64,000 bases of DNA from an uncultured Reyranella sp. (lineage in GTDB: Bacteria; Pseudomonadota; Alphaproteobacteria; Reyranellales; Reyranellaceae), in assembly GCF_945957355.1 (NCBI RefSeq), contig NZ_CAMFKM010000005.1:1-64000 (forward strand), in the 5' to 3' direction. Numbering within the stretch: position 1 is the stretch's first letter; every line of letters begins with the position of its first letter. The notes below the pieces were generated by a model. It was not told the origin of the DNA. It ran no database searches and saw nothing but the letters and a program-made list of their open reading frames with translations. Below are positions 36,961 to 45,662 of the stretch, in pieces. The position numbers were made by a program, and so were the translations under genes.

Positions 36961-38544
36961 GTGCCCGATTCCGCCGCTCTTCCAGCTTCCGACGCCCGTC
37001 TCGCCGGCCATCCGGCCGGGCTGCGGCGCACGTTTGCGATCATCTCGCATCCCGACGCCGGCAAGACGACGCTGACGGAAAAGCTGCTGCTGTTCGGCGG
37101 CGCCATCCATGTCGCCGGTGCCGTGAAGGCGCGCGGCGAGGCGCGGCGGGCGCGCTCGGACTGGATGAAGATCGAGCAGCAGCGCGGCATCTCGGTCACC
37201 ACCTCGGTGATGCATTTCGAGTATGGCGGCGCCGTCTTCAACCTGCTCGACACGCCGGGCCACGAGGACTTCTCCGAGGACACCTACCGCACGCTGACCG
37301 CCGTCGATTCGGCGGTGATGGTGATCGACGCCGCCAAGGGCATCGAGGCGCGCACCCGCAAGCTGTTCGAGATCTGCCGCCTGCGCGACGTGCCGATCAT
37401 CACCTTCATCAACAAGATGGACCGCGAGTCCAAGGACCCGATCGAGCTGCTGGACGAGGTCGCCTCGACCCTGGCGCTCGACGTCTCGCCCATGACCTGG
37501 CCCACCGGCTCGGGCCAGAGCTTCAAGGGCACCTACGATCTCGCCAACAACCGCATGCTGGTGTTCGACAACACCGACAAGACGCGGATCGGCGAGGTGA
37601 TCGAGAACTACCAGATCGCCGATTCCGACTTCGCGGAAGAGGTCGAGCTGGTGCGCGCGGGCTATCCGGCGTTCGATCTCGAAAGTTACCGCGCCGGGCA
37701 TCTCTCGCCGGTGTTCTTCGGCTCGGCCTACAACAATTTCGGTGTGAAGGAGCTTCTCGACGCGATCGCCGCCTGGGCGCCGCCGCCGCGGCCGCAGCCC
37801 GCCGAACCGCGGCCGATCGAGCCGACCGAGCCCAAGGTCTCGGGCTTCGTGTTCAAGGTCCAGGCCAACATGGACCCCAACCACCGCGACCGCATCGCCT
37901 TCCTGCGCCTGTGCAGCGGCAAGTTCCGCCGCGGCATGAAGCTGACGCAGATGGGCACGTCAAAGGTGCTGTCCGTCAATTCGCCGATCCTGTTCTTCGC
38001 CCGCGAGCGCGAGATCGTCGACGAGGCCTGGCCCGGCGACATCATCGGCATTCCCAATCACGGCGTGCTGCGGGTCGGCGACACGCTGACCGAGGGCGAG
38101 ACGCTGAAGATCACCGGCATCCCGAACTTCGCGCCGGAAATCCTGCGCCGCGTGCGGCTGGAGGACCCGATGAAATCCAAGCAGCTCAGGCGCGCGCTGG
38201 AGGACCTGGCGGAAGAGGGCGTGACGCAGGTGTTCCGCCGGGTCATCGGCGGCGACCATATCGTGGGCGTGGTCGGCGAACTGCAGCTCGACGTGCTGAA
38301 GACCCGGGTCGAGGCCGAGTACAACGTCCATATCGATCTCGAACCCGCACCGTTCGAGACCGCACGCTGGATCTCGGCCGAGACCAAGGCCGACCTCGAG
38401 GAGTTCATGTCGGCCAACCGCGGCGGCATGTCCGAGGACCGCGACGGCTCCCCGGTGTTCCTCGCGCGCAACGCCTGGGAGCTGGGGTACATCGCCGAGA
38501 AGAGCCCGAAGGTGAAGTTCAGCGACATTCGCGAACGCGCTTAG
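36961..38544 (+). CDS. prfC: peptide chain release factor 3
   Basis: 527 residues from GTG 36961, very close to the 529 of E. coli RF3. G domain: 'ISHPDAGKTTLTEKLLLFGG' (P-loop), 'QRGISVTTSVM' (switch I), 'DTPGHEDFSEDTYRTL' and 'NKMDRESKDP'. Later domains include 'GVTQVFRRVIGGDHIVGVVG'. The GTPase removes RF1/RF2 from ribosomes after termination. A TTG at 36904 would add 19 low-complexity residues; the GTG has GAAGGA upstream. Confidence 0.94.
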   Translation: MPDSAALPASDARLAGHPAGLRRTFAIISHPDAGKTTLTEKLLLFGGAIHVAGAVKARGEARRARSDWMKIEQQRGISVTTSVMHFEYGGAVFNLLDTPGHEDFSEDTYRTLTAVDSAVMVIDAAKGIEARTRKLFEICRLRDVPIITFINKMDRESKDPIELLDEVASTLALDVSPMTWPTGSGQSFKGTYDLANNRMLVFDNTDKTRIGEVIENYQIADSDFAEEVELVRAGYPAFDLESYRAGHLSPVFFGSAYNNFGVKELLDAIAAWAPPPRPQPAEPRPIEPTEPKVSGFVFKVQANMDPNHRDRIAFLRLCSGKFRRGMKLTQMGTSKVLSVNSPILFFAREREIVDEAWPGDIIGIPNHGVLRVGDTLTEGETLKITGIPNFAPEILRRVRLEDPMKSKQLRRALEDLAEEGVTQVFRRVIGGDHIVGVVGELQLDVLKTRVEAEYNVHIDLEPAPFETARWISAETKADLEEFMSANRGGMSEDRDGSPVFLARNAWELGYIAEKSPKVKFSDIRERA

Positions 38545-38570
38545 CGTCTTAGTATCAGGCTTCCAAAAAG

Positions 38571-38684
38571 CACCTCACCCTGAGGAGCGGTCCACCGGAC
38601 CGCGTCTCGAAGGGTGGGAACGAGCACCTCGTCTGTTGCCCATCCTTCGAGACGGCCGCTGCGCGGCCTCCTCAGGATGAGGTG
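38571..38684. repeat. long inverted repeat (CACCTCA..CTGAGGAG family)
   Basis: Outer arms (CACCTCACCCTGAGGAG at 38571 and its near-complement ending at 38684) and inner arms (GCGTCTCGAAGGGTGGG and CCCATCCTTCGAGACGGCC) both pair. It follows prfC by 26 bases. This is a well-known dispersed element of alphaproteobacterial genomes. The remaining bases to 38815 hold no gene that I can support. Confidence 0.75.
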
Positions 38685-38815
38685 GTGGGTGAACGACACT
38701 ACGGATTACGCTGCGGGCAGAATAGCAGTACGCCCCTAACGCATGGCTCCGGTCTTTCCGGGCCCGGCCTTGTGTGAAAGTCTTACCGTCCCATTACAGA
38801 ACAGCGGGACGGGCC

Positions 38816-40531
38816 ATGCACGACATCGTCATCCGGGGCGGCACCATCGTCGACGGCACGGGCGCGCCGGCGTTCCAGGGCGACGTCGCACTCGACGGCG
38901 ACAGGATCGTCCGGGTCGGCGGCAAGGCCGGTCCGGGCAAGCGCGAGGTCAAGGCCGAAGGCCGGCTGGTCACGCCAGGCTGGGTCGACGTCCACACCCA
39001 CTATGACGGCCAGGCCACCTGGGATCCGGTGCTGGCGCCGTCCTCCTGGCATGGCGCCACGACCCTGGTGTTCGGCAATTGCGGCGTCGGCTTCGCGCCG
39101 GTGCGCAACGAGCACCAGAAGGCGCTGATCGAGATGATGGAGGGTGTCGAGGACATCCCCGGCATCACGCTGACCGAAGGCCTCAAGTGGGACTGGGAGA
39201 GCTTCCCGGAATATCTCGATGCGCTGGAGCGCCTGCCGCGCACCATCGATATCGGTGCCCAGGTCGCCCACCATCCGTTGCGCGTCTATGCGATGGGCGA
39301 GCGTGCCATCAAGCGCGAGATGGCGACCGCCGAGGACATCGAACTGATGGCGCGGCTCACCGAGGAAGCGCTGAAGGCCGGCGCCGTCGGCTTCACCACC
39401 AGCCGCAGCGACCAGCACAAGACCCTGGCCGGCGACCTGGTGCCCGGCCGCTTTGCCGAGCATGAGGAGCTGATCGCCATCGGCAAGGCGATGGGCCGCG
39501 CCGGCGTCGGCACCTTCGGCTTCCTGTCCGATTTCAATGATGAGAAGGCGGAATGGAGCTGGATCCGCGAGGTCGCCAGGCACAGCGGCCGGCCGGTCTG
39601 GTTCCTGCTGACCGATCGCAGCTACGATCCGCAGCGCTACAAGCGCCTGATGGACGGCGTGCGCGCCGCGCGCGCCGACAACCTGCCGCTCTATGCCCAG
39701 GTCGCCGGACGTCCCGTGGGCCTCACGCTCGGTCTCAACACCTCGCTCAATCCGTTCGGCCTGCGCGAAGGCTATGCCGAGCTGGCCCACCTGCCGCCGG
39801 CCGAGATGCTGGCCAGGCTGCGTACGCCCGAGGTGCGCCGGCTGATCCTGTCGCAGGAGGCCTCGCCGCGCCTGCTCGAGGTGCTGCCGCCCCTGTCGCG
39901 CCAGATCGCGACGCGCTGGGACCGCATGTATCCGCTCGGCGACAAGCCGGACTACGAGCCCGCGCCGGAGCGCAGCATCGAGGCGCTGGCCAAGGCCGCC
40001 GGCGTGACGCCGCAGGAATATTGCTATGACTACCTGACTGGCGGTGAAAACCGCATGGTCTACTTCCCCGTCACCAACTACGTGCATGGCGATCTCGAGG
40101 TCGTGCGCGAACTGATCGAGGATCCGCACACCATCCTCGGCCTGTCCGACGGCGGCGCGCATTGCGGCGTGATCTGCGATGCCTCGCTCAACACCTCGAT
40201 GCTGCAGCACTGGGTCCGCGACCGCACGCGCGGACCCCGCCTCGGCCTCGAGTTCGTGGTCAGGCGCATGACCAGCAGCACCGCCGACTTTTACGGCTTC
40301 GCGGATCGCGGCCGCCTGCAGGTTGGCAAGAAGGCGGACGTCAACGTCATCGACTTCAACGGCCTCAACCTGCACAGCCCGAAGATGATCTTCGACCTGC
40401 CGGCCGGCGGCCGCCGCCTGGTCCAGAGCGTCGACGGCTACGACATGACGATCTGCTCCGGCACGCCGATCTTCGAGAAGGGCGTCGAGACCGGCGCGCG
40501 TCCGGGCAAGCTGGTCCGTTCGACGGCCTGA
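38816..40531 (+). CDS. N-acyl-D-amino-acid deacylase family amidohydrolase
   Basis: 571 residues. '[20 protein letters not shown]' (3-22), '[15 protein letters not shown]' (HxH metal site near 62-64), '[12 protein letters not shown]' (bridging Cys, typical for D-aminoacylases), '[11 protein letters not shown]' and '[16 protein letters not shown]' (catalytic Asp) mark the D-aminoacylase/dihydroorotase-like group. Members remove acyl groups from D-amino acids or act on related amides. ATG 38816 fits the family start. Confidence 0.87.
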   Translation: MHDIVIRGGTIVDGTGAPAFQGDVALDGDRIVRVGGKAGPGKREVKAEGRLVTPGWVDVHTHYDGQATWDPVLAPSSWHGATTLVFGNCGVGFAPVRNEHQKALIEMMEGVEDIPGITLTEGLKWDWESFPEYLDALERLPRTIDIGAQVAHHPLRVYAMGERAIKREMATAEDIELMARLTEEALKAGAVGFTTSRSDQHKTLAGDLVPGRFAEHEELIAIGKAMGRAGVGTFGFLSDFNDEKAEWSWIREVARHSGRPVWFLLTDRSYDPQRYKRLMDGVRAARADNLPLYAQVAGRPVGLTLGLNTSLNPFGLREGYAELAHLPPAEMLARLRTPEVRRLILSQEASPRLLEVLPPLSRQIATRWDRMYPLGDKPDYEPAPERSIEALAKAAGVTPQEYCYDYLTGGENRMVYFPVTNYVHGDLEVVRELIEDPHTILGLSDGGAHCGVICDASLNTSMLQHWVRDRTRGPRLGLEFVVRRMTSSTADFYGFADRGRLQVGKKADVNVIDFNGLNLHSPKMIFDLPAGGRRLVQSVDGYDMTICSGTPIFEKGVETGARPGKLVRSTA

Positions 40532-40532
40532 T

Positions 40533-41372
40533 CTACCTCTTCGGCGACCAGCCGTAGGCCTTGGTGCAGGCGCCGCCCATCAGCATGGCGCGCTCGCTGT
40601 CGCTCAGCGTCTTGGTCTCCAGGAACGGCTTCACGGCGTTCTCATAGTTCACGACGGCGAAGGCGCGGGTCCAGTCGGTGCCCCAGAGGCAGCGCTCGAA
40701 GCCCCAGGCGTCGAAGATGCGCTTCAGCGGATCCCAGATGTCGGGGAACGGATAAGGCTGCTTCGAGAGGGTGCAGGCGCCGCTGATCTTGATCACCGCG
40801 TTCGGCCGCTTCGCGAGGTCGAGGATCTTCGGCAGGTCGGCCCAGGGCTCGGCAGGCGCAGGCGGGACGCGCGGCTGAAGGATGCCGAGATGGTCGACGA
40901 TGAACCGCGTCTTTGGATGGCGGTCGATGATCTGCATGCCTTCGTCGACCCGGCCCCAGAACAGGAAGTTGAGCGGCAGGTCGTAGCGGACTGCGGCCTT
41001 GCAGATGCGGTCGAGGCCGGGATGGTCGGGGGCGCGCTTCTCCTCCTCGCGCAGGAAGATGCGGATGCCGACCGCACCCGGCGTCTCCTTCCACTTCGCG
41101 ATCACGTCGGCGACGTTCTCGTCATCGGGATCGACCGGCTTCACGATGGCCATGCGGGTTGGGTGACGGCGCGCCACCTCCTCGGCGTAGCTGGCGTCGT
41201 AGCGGTACATCGCGAAGGGCGAGATCATGATCGCGCCGTCGACGCCGACCGCGTCCATCGCCGCCACCATCTCGTCGCCGGTCACGTGCGGAGGCCAGTT
41301 CGGAATCGTGGCCCATGGCCGCTTCGGCGTGTTCGCCTCGTAGGCGTGGACCTGGGAATCGATGATTGGCAT
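40533..41372 (-). CDS. amidohydrolase family 2 protein
   Basis: 279 residues. 'MPIIDSQVHAYEANTPKRPW' (N-terminal metal motif), 'FIVDHLGILQPR' and 'LWGTDWTRAFAVVNYENAV' (catalytic Asp) make it a paralogue type of the other compact amidohydrolase-2 proteins here. Substrate unknown; lactonase or decarboxylase activity is usual. ATG 41372 has GAGGAAA upstream. It lies 19 bases downstream of the CoA-transferase gene on the same strand, so they are probably one operon. Confidence 0.84.
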   Translation of the reverse strand: MPIIDSQVHAYEANTPKRPWATIPNWPPHVTGDEMVAAMDAVGVDGAIMISPFAMYRYDASYAEEVARRHPTRMAIVKPVDPDDENVADVIAKWKETPGAVGIRIFLREEEKRAPDHPGLDRICKAAVRYDLPLNFLFWGRVDEGMQIIDRHPKTRFIVDHLGILQPRVPPAPAEPWADLPKILDLAKRPNAVIKISGACTLSKQPYPFPDIWDPLKRIFDAWGFERCLWGTDWTRAFAVVNYENAVKPFLETKTLSDSERAMLMGGACTKAYGWSPKR

Positions 41373-41391
41373 GGCGTTTCCTCTTCGTTTG

Positions 41392-42615
41392 TTACTTCTT
41401 TTTCCGTTCCGTGACCGGCACGGTGACTTCATCCGTGCGCAGCCTGTCGAGCTCGCCGGTGCCGAGGCCGAGCAATTCTCCCAGCACCGCATCGGTATGC
41501 TGCCCCAGGGTCGGCGCCGGGCGGGTGATCTCCGACTTGCCGCCGGTATGGAGGCGGATGGGCGAGATCGGCACGCGGGTCTTGCCGCGGCGCGGGTGGT
41601 CGACATCGACCCAGAAGCCGCGCGCCTCGAGATGCGGGTCGTAGGCGACCTCGCGCGCGGTCTTCACCGGGGCGCAGGGGACGCGCGCTTCGGTGAGTGC
41701 GGCCAGCACCTCGTCCTTTGTCTTTGGGAGCGTCCAGGCGCCGACCATGTCGTCGATCACGGCCATGTTCTTCGCGCGGCCCGGAGTCGTCGCGAACTCG
41801 GGATTGGTCAGCAGATCCTGGCGGCCCAGCATCTCGCACATCGATACCCAGTGCCGCTCGGCCGAGGTGAAGATCGCGACATAGCCGTCGCGGCAGCGAT
41901 AGGTGTTGTACGGCGCCATGGCCAGTGCGGGATGCCGATTGCCGGTGCGGTCGGGCACATTCTTGTCGCCGTCCATCACCGCGCCCAGCGCCGAGGCGAT
42001 CGAGATCGCGCCCGCCTCATGCATGGCGACCTCGACCCGCTGGCCCTTGCCCGTGCGCTCGCGTTGCACCAGCGCGCCCAGGATGCCGGCGCAGAGATGG
42101 ATGCCGGCCAGGAAGTCGCAGACCGCGGCGCCGGCCTTGGTCGGCGGTCCGTCGGCATCGCCGGTGGCATTGGTGATGCCGCTCATTGCCTGGATGGTGA
42201 CGTCCATCGCGGCGAGGTCGCGATAGGGACCGTCGAGGCCGAAGCCCGAACTGCCGCCATAGACGAGGCGCGGATTGATCTTGCTCAGCACGTCGTAGCC
42301 GAGGCCGAGCCGGTCCATGACGCCCGCGGCGAAGTTCTCGATCAGCACGTCGGCCTTGGCCACGAGCTCGAGGAAGATCTCCTTGCCGCGCGGCTGCTTG
42401 AAATCGAGGACGACCGATTCCTTGTTGGAGTTCAGCATCACCAGCGGATAGGGTTCGACCTCGCGCTTGCGGCGCCGCACGACGTCGCCCTCCGGCGGCT
42501 CGATCTTGAGCACGCGCGCACCCATGAAGGCGAGCTGCAGGCCGCAATAGGGGCCGTTGTAGATCTGGCCAAGATCGAGGACGAGCATCCCGTCGAGGGG
42601 GCGGCGGATGGTCAT
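41392..42615 (-). CDS. class III (CaiB/BaiF) CoA-transferase
   Basis: 407 residues. The start 'RPLDGMLVLDLGQIYNGPYC', 'GARVLKIEPPEGD', 'ENFAAGVMDRLGLGYDVL' and 'AAMDVTIQAMSGITNATGD' (the Asp is the expected catalytic residue) are typical. It moves CoA between carboxylic acids; the acid is not predictable. First gene of the minus-strand pair with the amidohydrolase, divergent from the RidA genes. Confidence 0.9.
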   Translation of the reverse strand: MTIRRPLDGMLVLDLGQIYNGPYCGLQLAFMGARVLKIEPPEGDVVRRRKREVEPYPLVMLNSNKESVVLDFKQPRGKEIFLELVAKADVLIENFAAGVMDRLGLGYDVLSKINPRLVYGGSSGFGLDGPYRDLAAMDVTIQAMSGITNATGDADGPPTKAGAAVCDFLAGIHLCAGILGALVQRERTGKGQRVEVAMHEAGAISIASALGAVMDGDKNVPDRTGNRHPALAMAPYNTYRCRDGYVAIFTSAERHWVSMCEMLGRQDLLTNPEFATTPGRAKNMAVIDDMVGAWTLPKTKDEVLAALTEARVPCAPVKTAREVAYDPHLEARGFWVDVDHPRRGKTRVPISPIRLHTGGKSEITRPAPTLGQHTDAVLGELLGLGTGELDRLRTDEVTVPVTERKKK

Positions 42616-42730
42616 GGCGTTTCTCCGGTAGGCTTCCCGGGACTGTAACGCGATCCGGCGGCGCGGGCAGCGCGGAGTGCGGCTCCGATCCGTTGTGCGA
42701 GGGGTCGGAGCGCTTTATGACGGGCGGATC

Positions 42731-43081
42731 ATGAGCACCATCACCCGAATCGACGTCGGCCCGCGCATGAGCGAGGCCGTGACCCTGGGCAACCGCATCT
42801 ACTGCTCGGGGATGATCCCCGAGGATACGAGCCTCGACATCACCGGCCAGGTCCGGCAGGCGCTGGCCGAGATCGACTCGCTGCTGGCCAAGGGCGGCAG
42901 CGACAAGTCGAAGATCCTGACCGCTACGATCTGGCTGAGCGATATCTCCGATTTTGCCGCCATGAACAGAGTTTGGGACGCCTGGGTCGTGCCCGGCCAT
43001 ACGCCGGCCCGCGCCACCGTCGAGGCCCGTCTCAACGACCCGGACATGAAGGTCGAAATCATGGTCGTCGCGGCAATCTAG
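42731..43081 (+). CDS. RidA-family protein (first of two)
   Basis: 116 residues, one YjgF/YER057c/UK114 domain: 'GPRMSEAVTLGNRIYCSGM', 'DITGQVRQALAEIDSLLAKG', 'WVVPGHTPARATVEARL' with the Arg that binds the carboxylate of imine/enamine substrates. RidA proteins hydrolyse reactive 2-aminoacrylate-type imines; diverged subfamilies serve catabolic operons. ATG 42731. The second copy follows 50 bases downstream. Confidence 0.88.
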   Translation: MSTITRIDVGPRMSEAVTLGNRIYCSGMIPEDTSLDITGQVRQALAEIDSLLAKGGSDKSKILTATIWLSDISDFAAMNRVWDAWVVPGHTPARATVEARLNDPDMKVEIMVVAAI

Positions 43082-43131
43082 CCTCTGCTAAGGTCCCGCC
43101 CGCTTTTCAGGCTTCATCGAGGAGAGACAAT

Positions 43132-43479
43132 ATGAGCATCAAGCGTATCAACGTCGGCGCCCGCATGAGCAGCGCCGTGGTCCATGGCGACACGGTGTAT
43201 CTCGCCGGCCTGACCGCCGACGACGCCAGCGCCGACGTCAAGGGCCAGACCAAGCAGATCCTCGACAAGGTCGACAAGTTCCTGGCCGAAGCCGGCACCG
43301 ACAAGTCGAAGGTGCTCTCGGCCAACATCTGGCTGACCGACATCTCGACCTGGAGCCAGATGAACGAAGTCTGGGACGCCTGGGTTTCCCCCGGCAACAC
43401 CCCGGCCCGCGCGACGGTCGAAGCCAAGCTTGCGGCTCCCGGCCTCAAGGTCGAGATCATGGTCCAGGCCGCGAAGTAA
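43132..43479 (+). CDS. RidA-family protein (second of two)
   Basis: 115 residues, clearly a paralogue of the preceding gene: 'GARMSSAVVHGDTVYLAGL' and 'WVSPGNTPARATVEAKL' align block for block, and the Arg is kept. GAGGAGAG lies before ATG 43132. A strong intrinsic terminator follows 21 bases after the stop. A tandem duplication that has diverged is the simplest explanation. Confidence 0.88.
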   Translation: MSIKRINVGARMSSAVVHGDTVYLAGLTADDASADVKGQTKQILDKVDKFLAEAGTDKSKVLSANIWLTDISTWSQMNEVWDAWVSPGNTPARATVEAKLAAPGLKVEIMVQAAK

Positions 43480-43500
43480 GGCGCGTCTGGTTTGACATGA

Positions 43501-43528
43501 AAGGGCCGGCATCCGCCGGCCCTTTTTT
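43501..43528 (+). terminator. intrinsic terminator after the RidA pair
   Basis: A 10-bp stem (AAGGGCCGGC with GCCGGCCCTT), a four-base loop and a following T-run (43523-43528). It is the clearest Rho-independent terminator in the window. Confidence 0.85.
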
Positions 43529-43606
43529 GATTCCTGCGGCCCCGGGTAGCGTTGACGATGACGATCTTCGTCGGTTTCCATTCGCCCGCACTGGGGGAGA
43601 GGGTGG

Positions 43607-44101
43607 ATGGTAGTAAAGAGCGTACTCGCGGGCCTGTGCCTGGCGGGGCTGTCGTCGGTTGCACTGGCGCAGAACAACCCGCAGCCTTACGGCAAGGGCT
43701 TCGACAGCTGGAACTTCACGCGCGTGAAGGAACAGAGCGGCGTCACGAACTGCCGCGCCTTCCGCCGCGTCGGCGGCCGCGACGACATTCTGGCGATGCG
43801 CACCGACGGCCACTCCTATCTCAGCGTCCGCGCCGAAGGGCGCAAGGGCAAGTTCCCCAACTCCATCGTCGTCCCCCTGCGCGAACCGGCGAACGGCATG
43901 CAATGGGACCTCCTGATCGAGGCCGACGGGAAGCGCATGTGGGCGATCCTGCCGCCGGCGGCCATCGAGATCATTGCCTCGAAAGGCGGCTACAGCATGC
44001 TGCTGGGCGGCAGCGAGGATCGCGACGACGTCAACCTCGGCAAGAGCGCTCCCGCCGCCTGGAAGCGCGTCAAGGAATGCGTCGTCGCCTCGGGCGGGTG
44101 A
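43607..44101 (+). CDS. secreted protein of unknown function
   Basis: 164 residues. A Sec signal peptide (MVVKSVLAGLCLAGLSSVAL, cut near ALA-QN) is followed by a soluble domain with two Cys (near 49 and 158) that could form a disulfide, and 'WDLLIEADGKRMWAILP'. I do not recognise the family. It stands alone between the RidA terminator and an inverted repeat. Confidence 0.7.
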   Translation: MVVKSVLAGLCLAGLSSVALAQNNPQPYGKGFDSWNFTRVKEQSGVTNCRAFRRVGGRDDILAMRTDGHSYLSVRAEGRKGKFPNSIVVPLREPANGMQWDLLIEADGKRMWAILPPAAIEIIASKGGYSMLLGGSEDRDDVNLGKSAPAAWKRVKECVVASGG

Positions 44102-44105
44102 TTCT

Positions 44106-44182
44106 GCTGGGAGCGCGCCACTCCAGTGGCGCTCATGTCATGGTCTGAAAAAGGAGCGCCACTGGAGTGGCGCGCTCCCAGC
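44106..44182. repeat. perfect 28-base inverted repeat
   Basis: Arms 44106-44133 and 44155-44182 are exact complements around a 21-base loop. The core of each arm (CCACTCCAGTGG) is itself a palindrome. It lies between convergent genes ending at 44101 and 44188, so it is probably a bidirectional transcript-end structure or a small mobile-type repeat. Confidence 0.8.
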
Positions 44183-44187
44183 GATGA

Positions 44188-45591
44188 TCAGTTGATCGGC
44201 CCGATGATCTTGCCCGGGTTCATGATGTTGTCTGGGTCGATCGCCTTCTTGATCGCGCGCATCAGCGACATCGCCTCGCCGTGCTCCTTGTACAGGTACT
44301 TGATCTTGCCGATGCCGACGCCGTGTTCGCCGGTGCAGGTGCCGCCCAGATTCTGGGCGCGCGCGACCATGCGGTCGTTCAATGCCTCGGCCCTGGGCAG
44401 GTAGGTCGGGTCGTTGGGGTCGACCATCATGGTGAGATGGAAGTTGCCGTCGCCGACATGGCCGACGATCGGAGCGTAGAGGCCGTTGGCCTGGATGTCC
44501 TTCTGCGTCTCGAGGATGCATTCGGCGAGCTTGCTGATCGGCACGCAGACGTCGGTCGCCCACATGCCCCAGCCCGGCTTGTAGGCCTTGGCGGCCCAGG
44601 CCGCGTCGTGGCGGGCCTGCCACATCTTGCTGCGCTCCTCGGCCTGGTTGGTCCAGGCGAAGTCGCCACCGCCATGCTCGGCGGCAATGGCCTGCACCAT
44701 CTCGGCCTGTTCCCTGGTGCCGGCCTCGGTGCCGTGGAATTCCAGCAGCAGCAGGTTCTTCTGCGGCAGGGTGAGCTTGGAATACTGGTTCACGGTGTCG
44801 ACGGTGTAGGTGTCCATCAGCTCGATGCGCGCCACCGGGATGCCGGACTGGATGGTCTGGATCACCGTGTTCACCGCGCCCTCGAGGCTGTCGAAGGCGC
44901 AGGTCGCCGCGACCATCGATTCCGGCGTGCCGTAGAGGCGGAGCGTGATCTCGGTGATGACGCCCAGCGTCCCCTCGGAGCCCACGAACAGTTTCACCAG
45001 GTCGTAGCCCGCGCTCGACTTCCGCGAGCGGCGGCCGAGCTGCATGATCCGGCCGTCGGGAGTCACGACCTGCAGCGACAGCACGTTCTCGCGCATGGTG
45101 CCGTAGCGCACCGCGTTGGTGCCCGAGGCGCGGGTGCTGGTCATGCCGCCGATCGAGGCGTCGGCGCCGGGATCGATGGGGAAGAACAGGCCGGTTGCGC
45201 GCAGGTATTCGTTCAGCTGCTTGCGGGTGACGCCGGGTTGCACGACCACGTCGAGGTCGGCCTCGTTGACCTGCAGGATCTTGTTCATGCGGCTGACGTC
45301 GAGAGAGATGCCGCCGTTGGGGGCGCTGATATGGCCTTCCAGCGAGGTGCCGGTCCCGAAGGGGATGATCGGCGTCTTATGGCGGGCGCAGAGCTGGACG
45401 ATCTGCTGCACTTCCTCGGTCGATTCGGCGAAAACCACGGCGTCGGGCAGGTGCGCCTCGTGATACGAAATGTCCTTGCCGTGCTGTTCGCGCACGGCGT
45501 GCGCGGTGCTGACCCGGTCGCCGAAAAGCGCCTTCAGCTCGGCGATCGTGGCATCGACGTTGAGGGCTTTCGCCTGGGCCGCTACAGCCAT
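44188..45591 (-). CDS. FAD-linked D-2-hydroxyacid dehydrogenase (GlcD / D-lactate dehydrogenase type)
   Basis: 467 residues. A vanillyl-alcohol-oxidase-type FAD domain ('IIPFGTGTSLEGH', 'DPGADASIGGMTSTRASGTN', 'LFVGSEGTLGVITEITLRLY') is followed by the C-terminal cap with 'IVGHVGDGNFH' and 'GEHGVGIGKIKYL'. Family members oxidise D-lactate, glycolate or D-2-hydroxyglutarate and pass electrons to quinone or cytochrome c. No iron-sulfur partner (GlcF) is adjacent. ATG 45591 has AGGAGAA upstream. Confidence 0.9.
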   Translation of the reverse strand: MAVAAQAKALNVDATIAELKALFGDRVSTAHAVREQHGKDISYHEAHLPDAVVFAESTEEVQQIVQLCARHKTPIIPFGTGTSLEGHISAPNGGISLDVSRMNKILQVNEADLDVVVQPGVTRKQLNEYLRATGLFFPIDPGADASIGGMTSTRASGTNAVRYGTMRENVLSLQVVTPDGRIMQLGRRSRKSSAGYDLVKLFVGSEGTLGVITEITLRLYGTPESMVAATCAFDSLEGAVNTVIQTIQSGIPVARIELMDTYTVDTVNQYSKLTLPQKNLLLLEFHGTEAGTREQAEMVQAIAAEHGGGDFAWTNQAEERSKMWQARHDAAWAAKAYKPGWGMWATDVCVPISKLAECILETQKDIQANGLYAPIVGHVGDGNFHLTMMVDPNDPTYLPRAEALNDRMVARAQNLGGTCTGEHGVGIGKIKYLYKEHGEAMSLMRAIKKAIDPDNIMNPGKIIGPIN

Positions 45592-45662
45592 GTTCGTTCT
45601 CCTAGCGTAAGCCGTTTGGATACGCTCAAATGCGGCCAAAGCCAACCTGAGGAAACCGCCCC

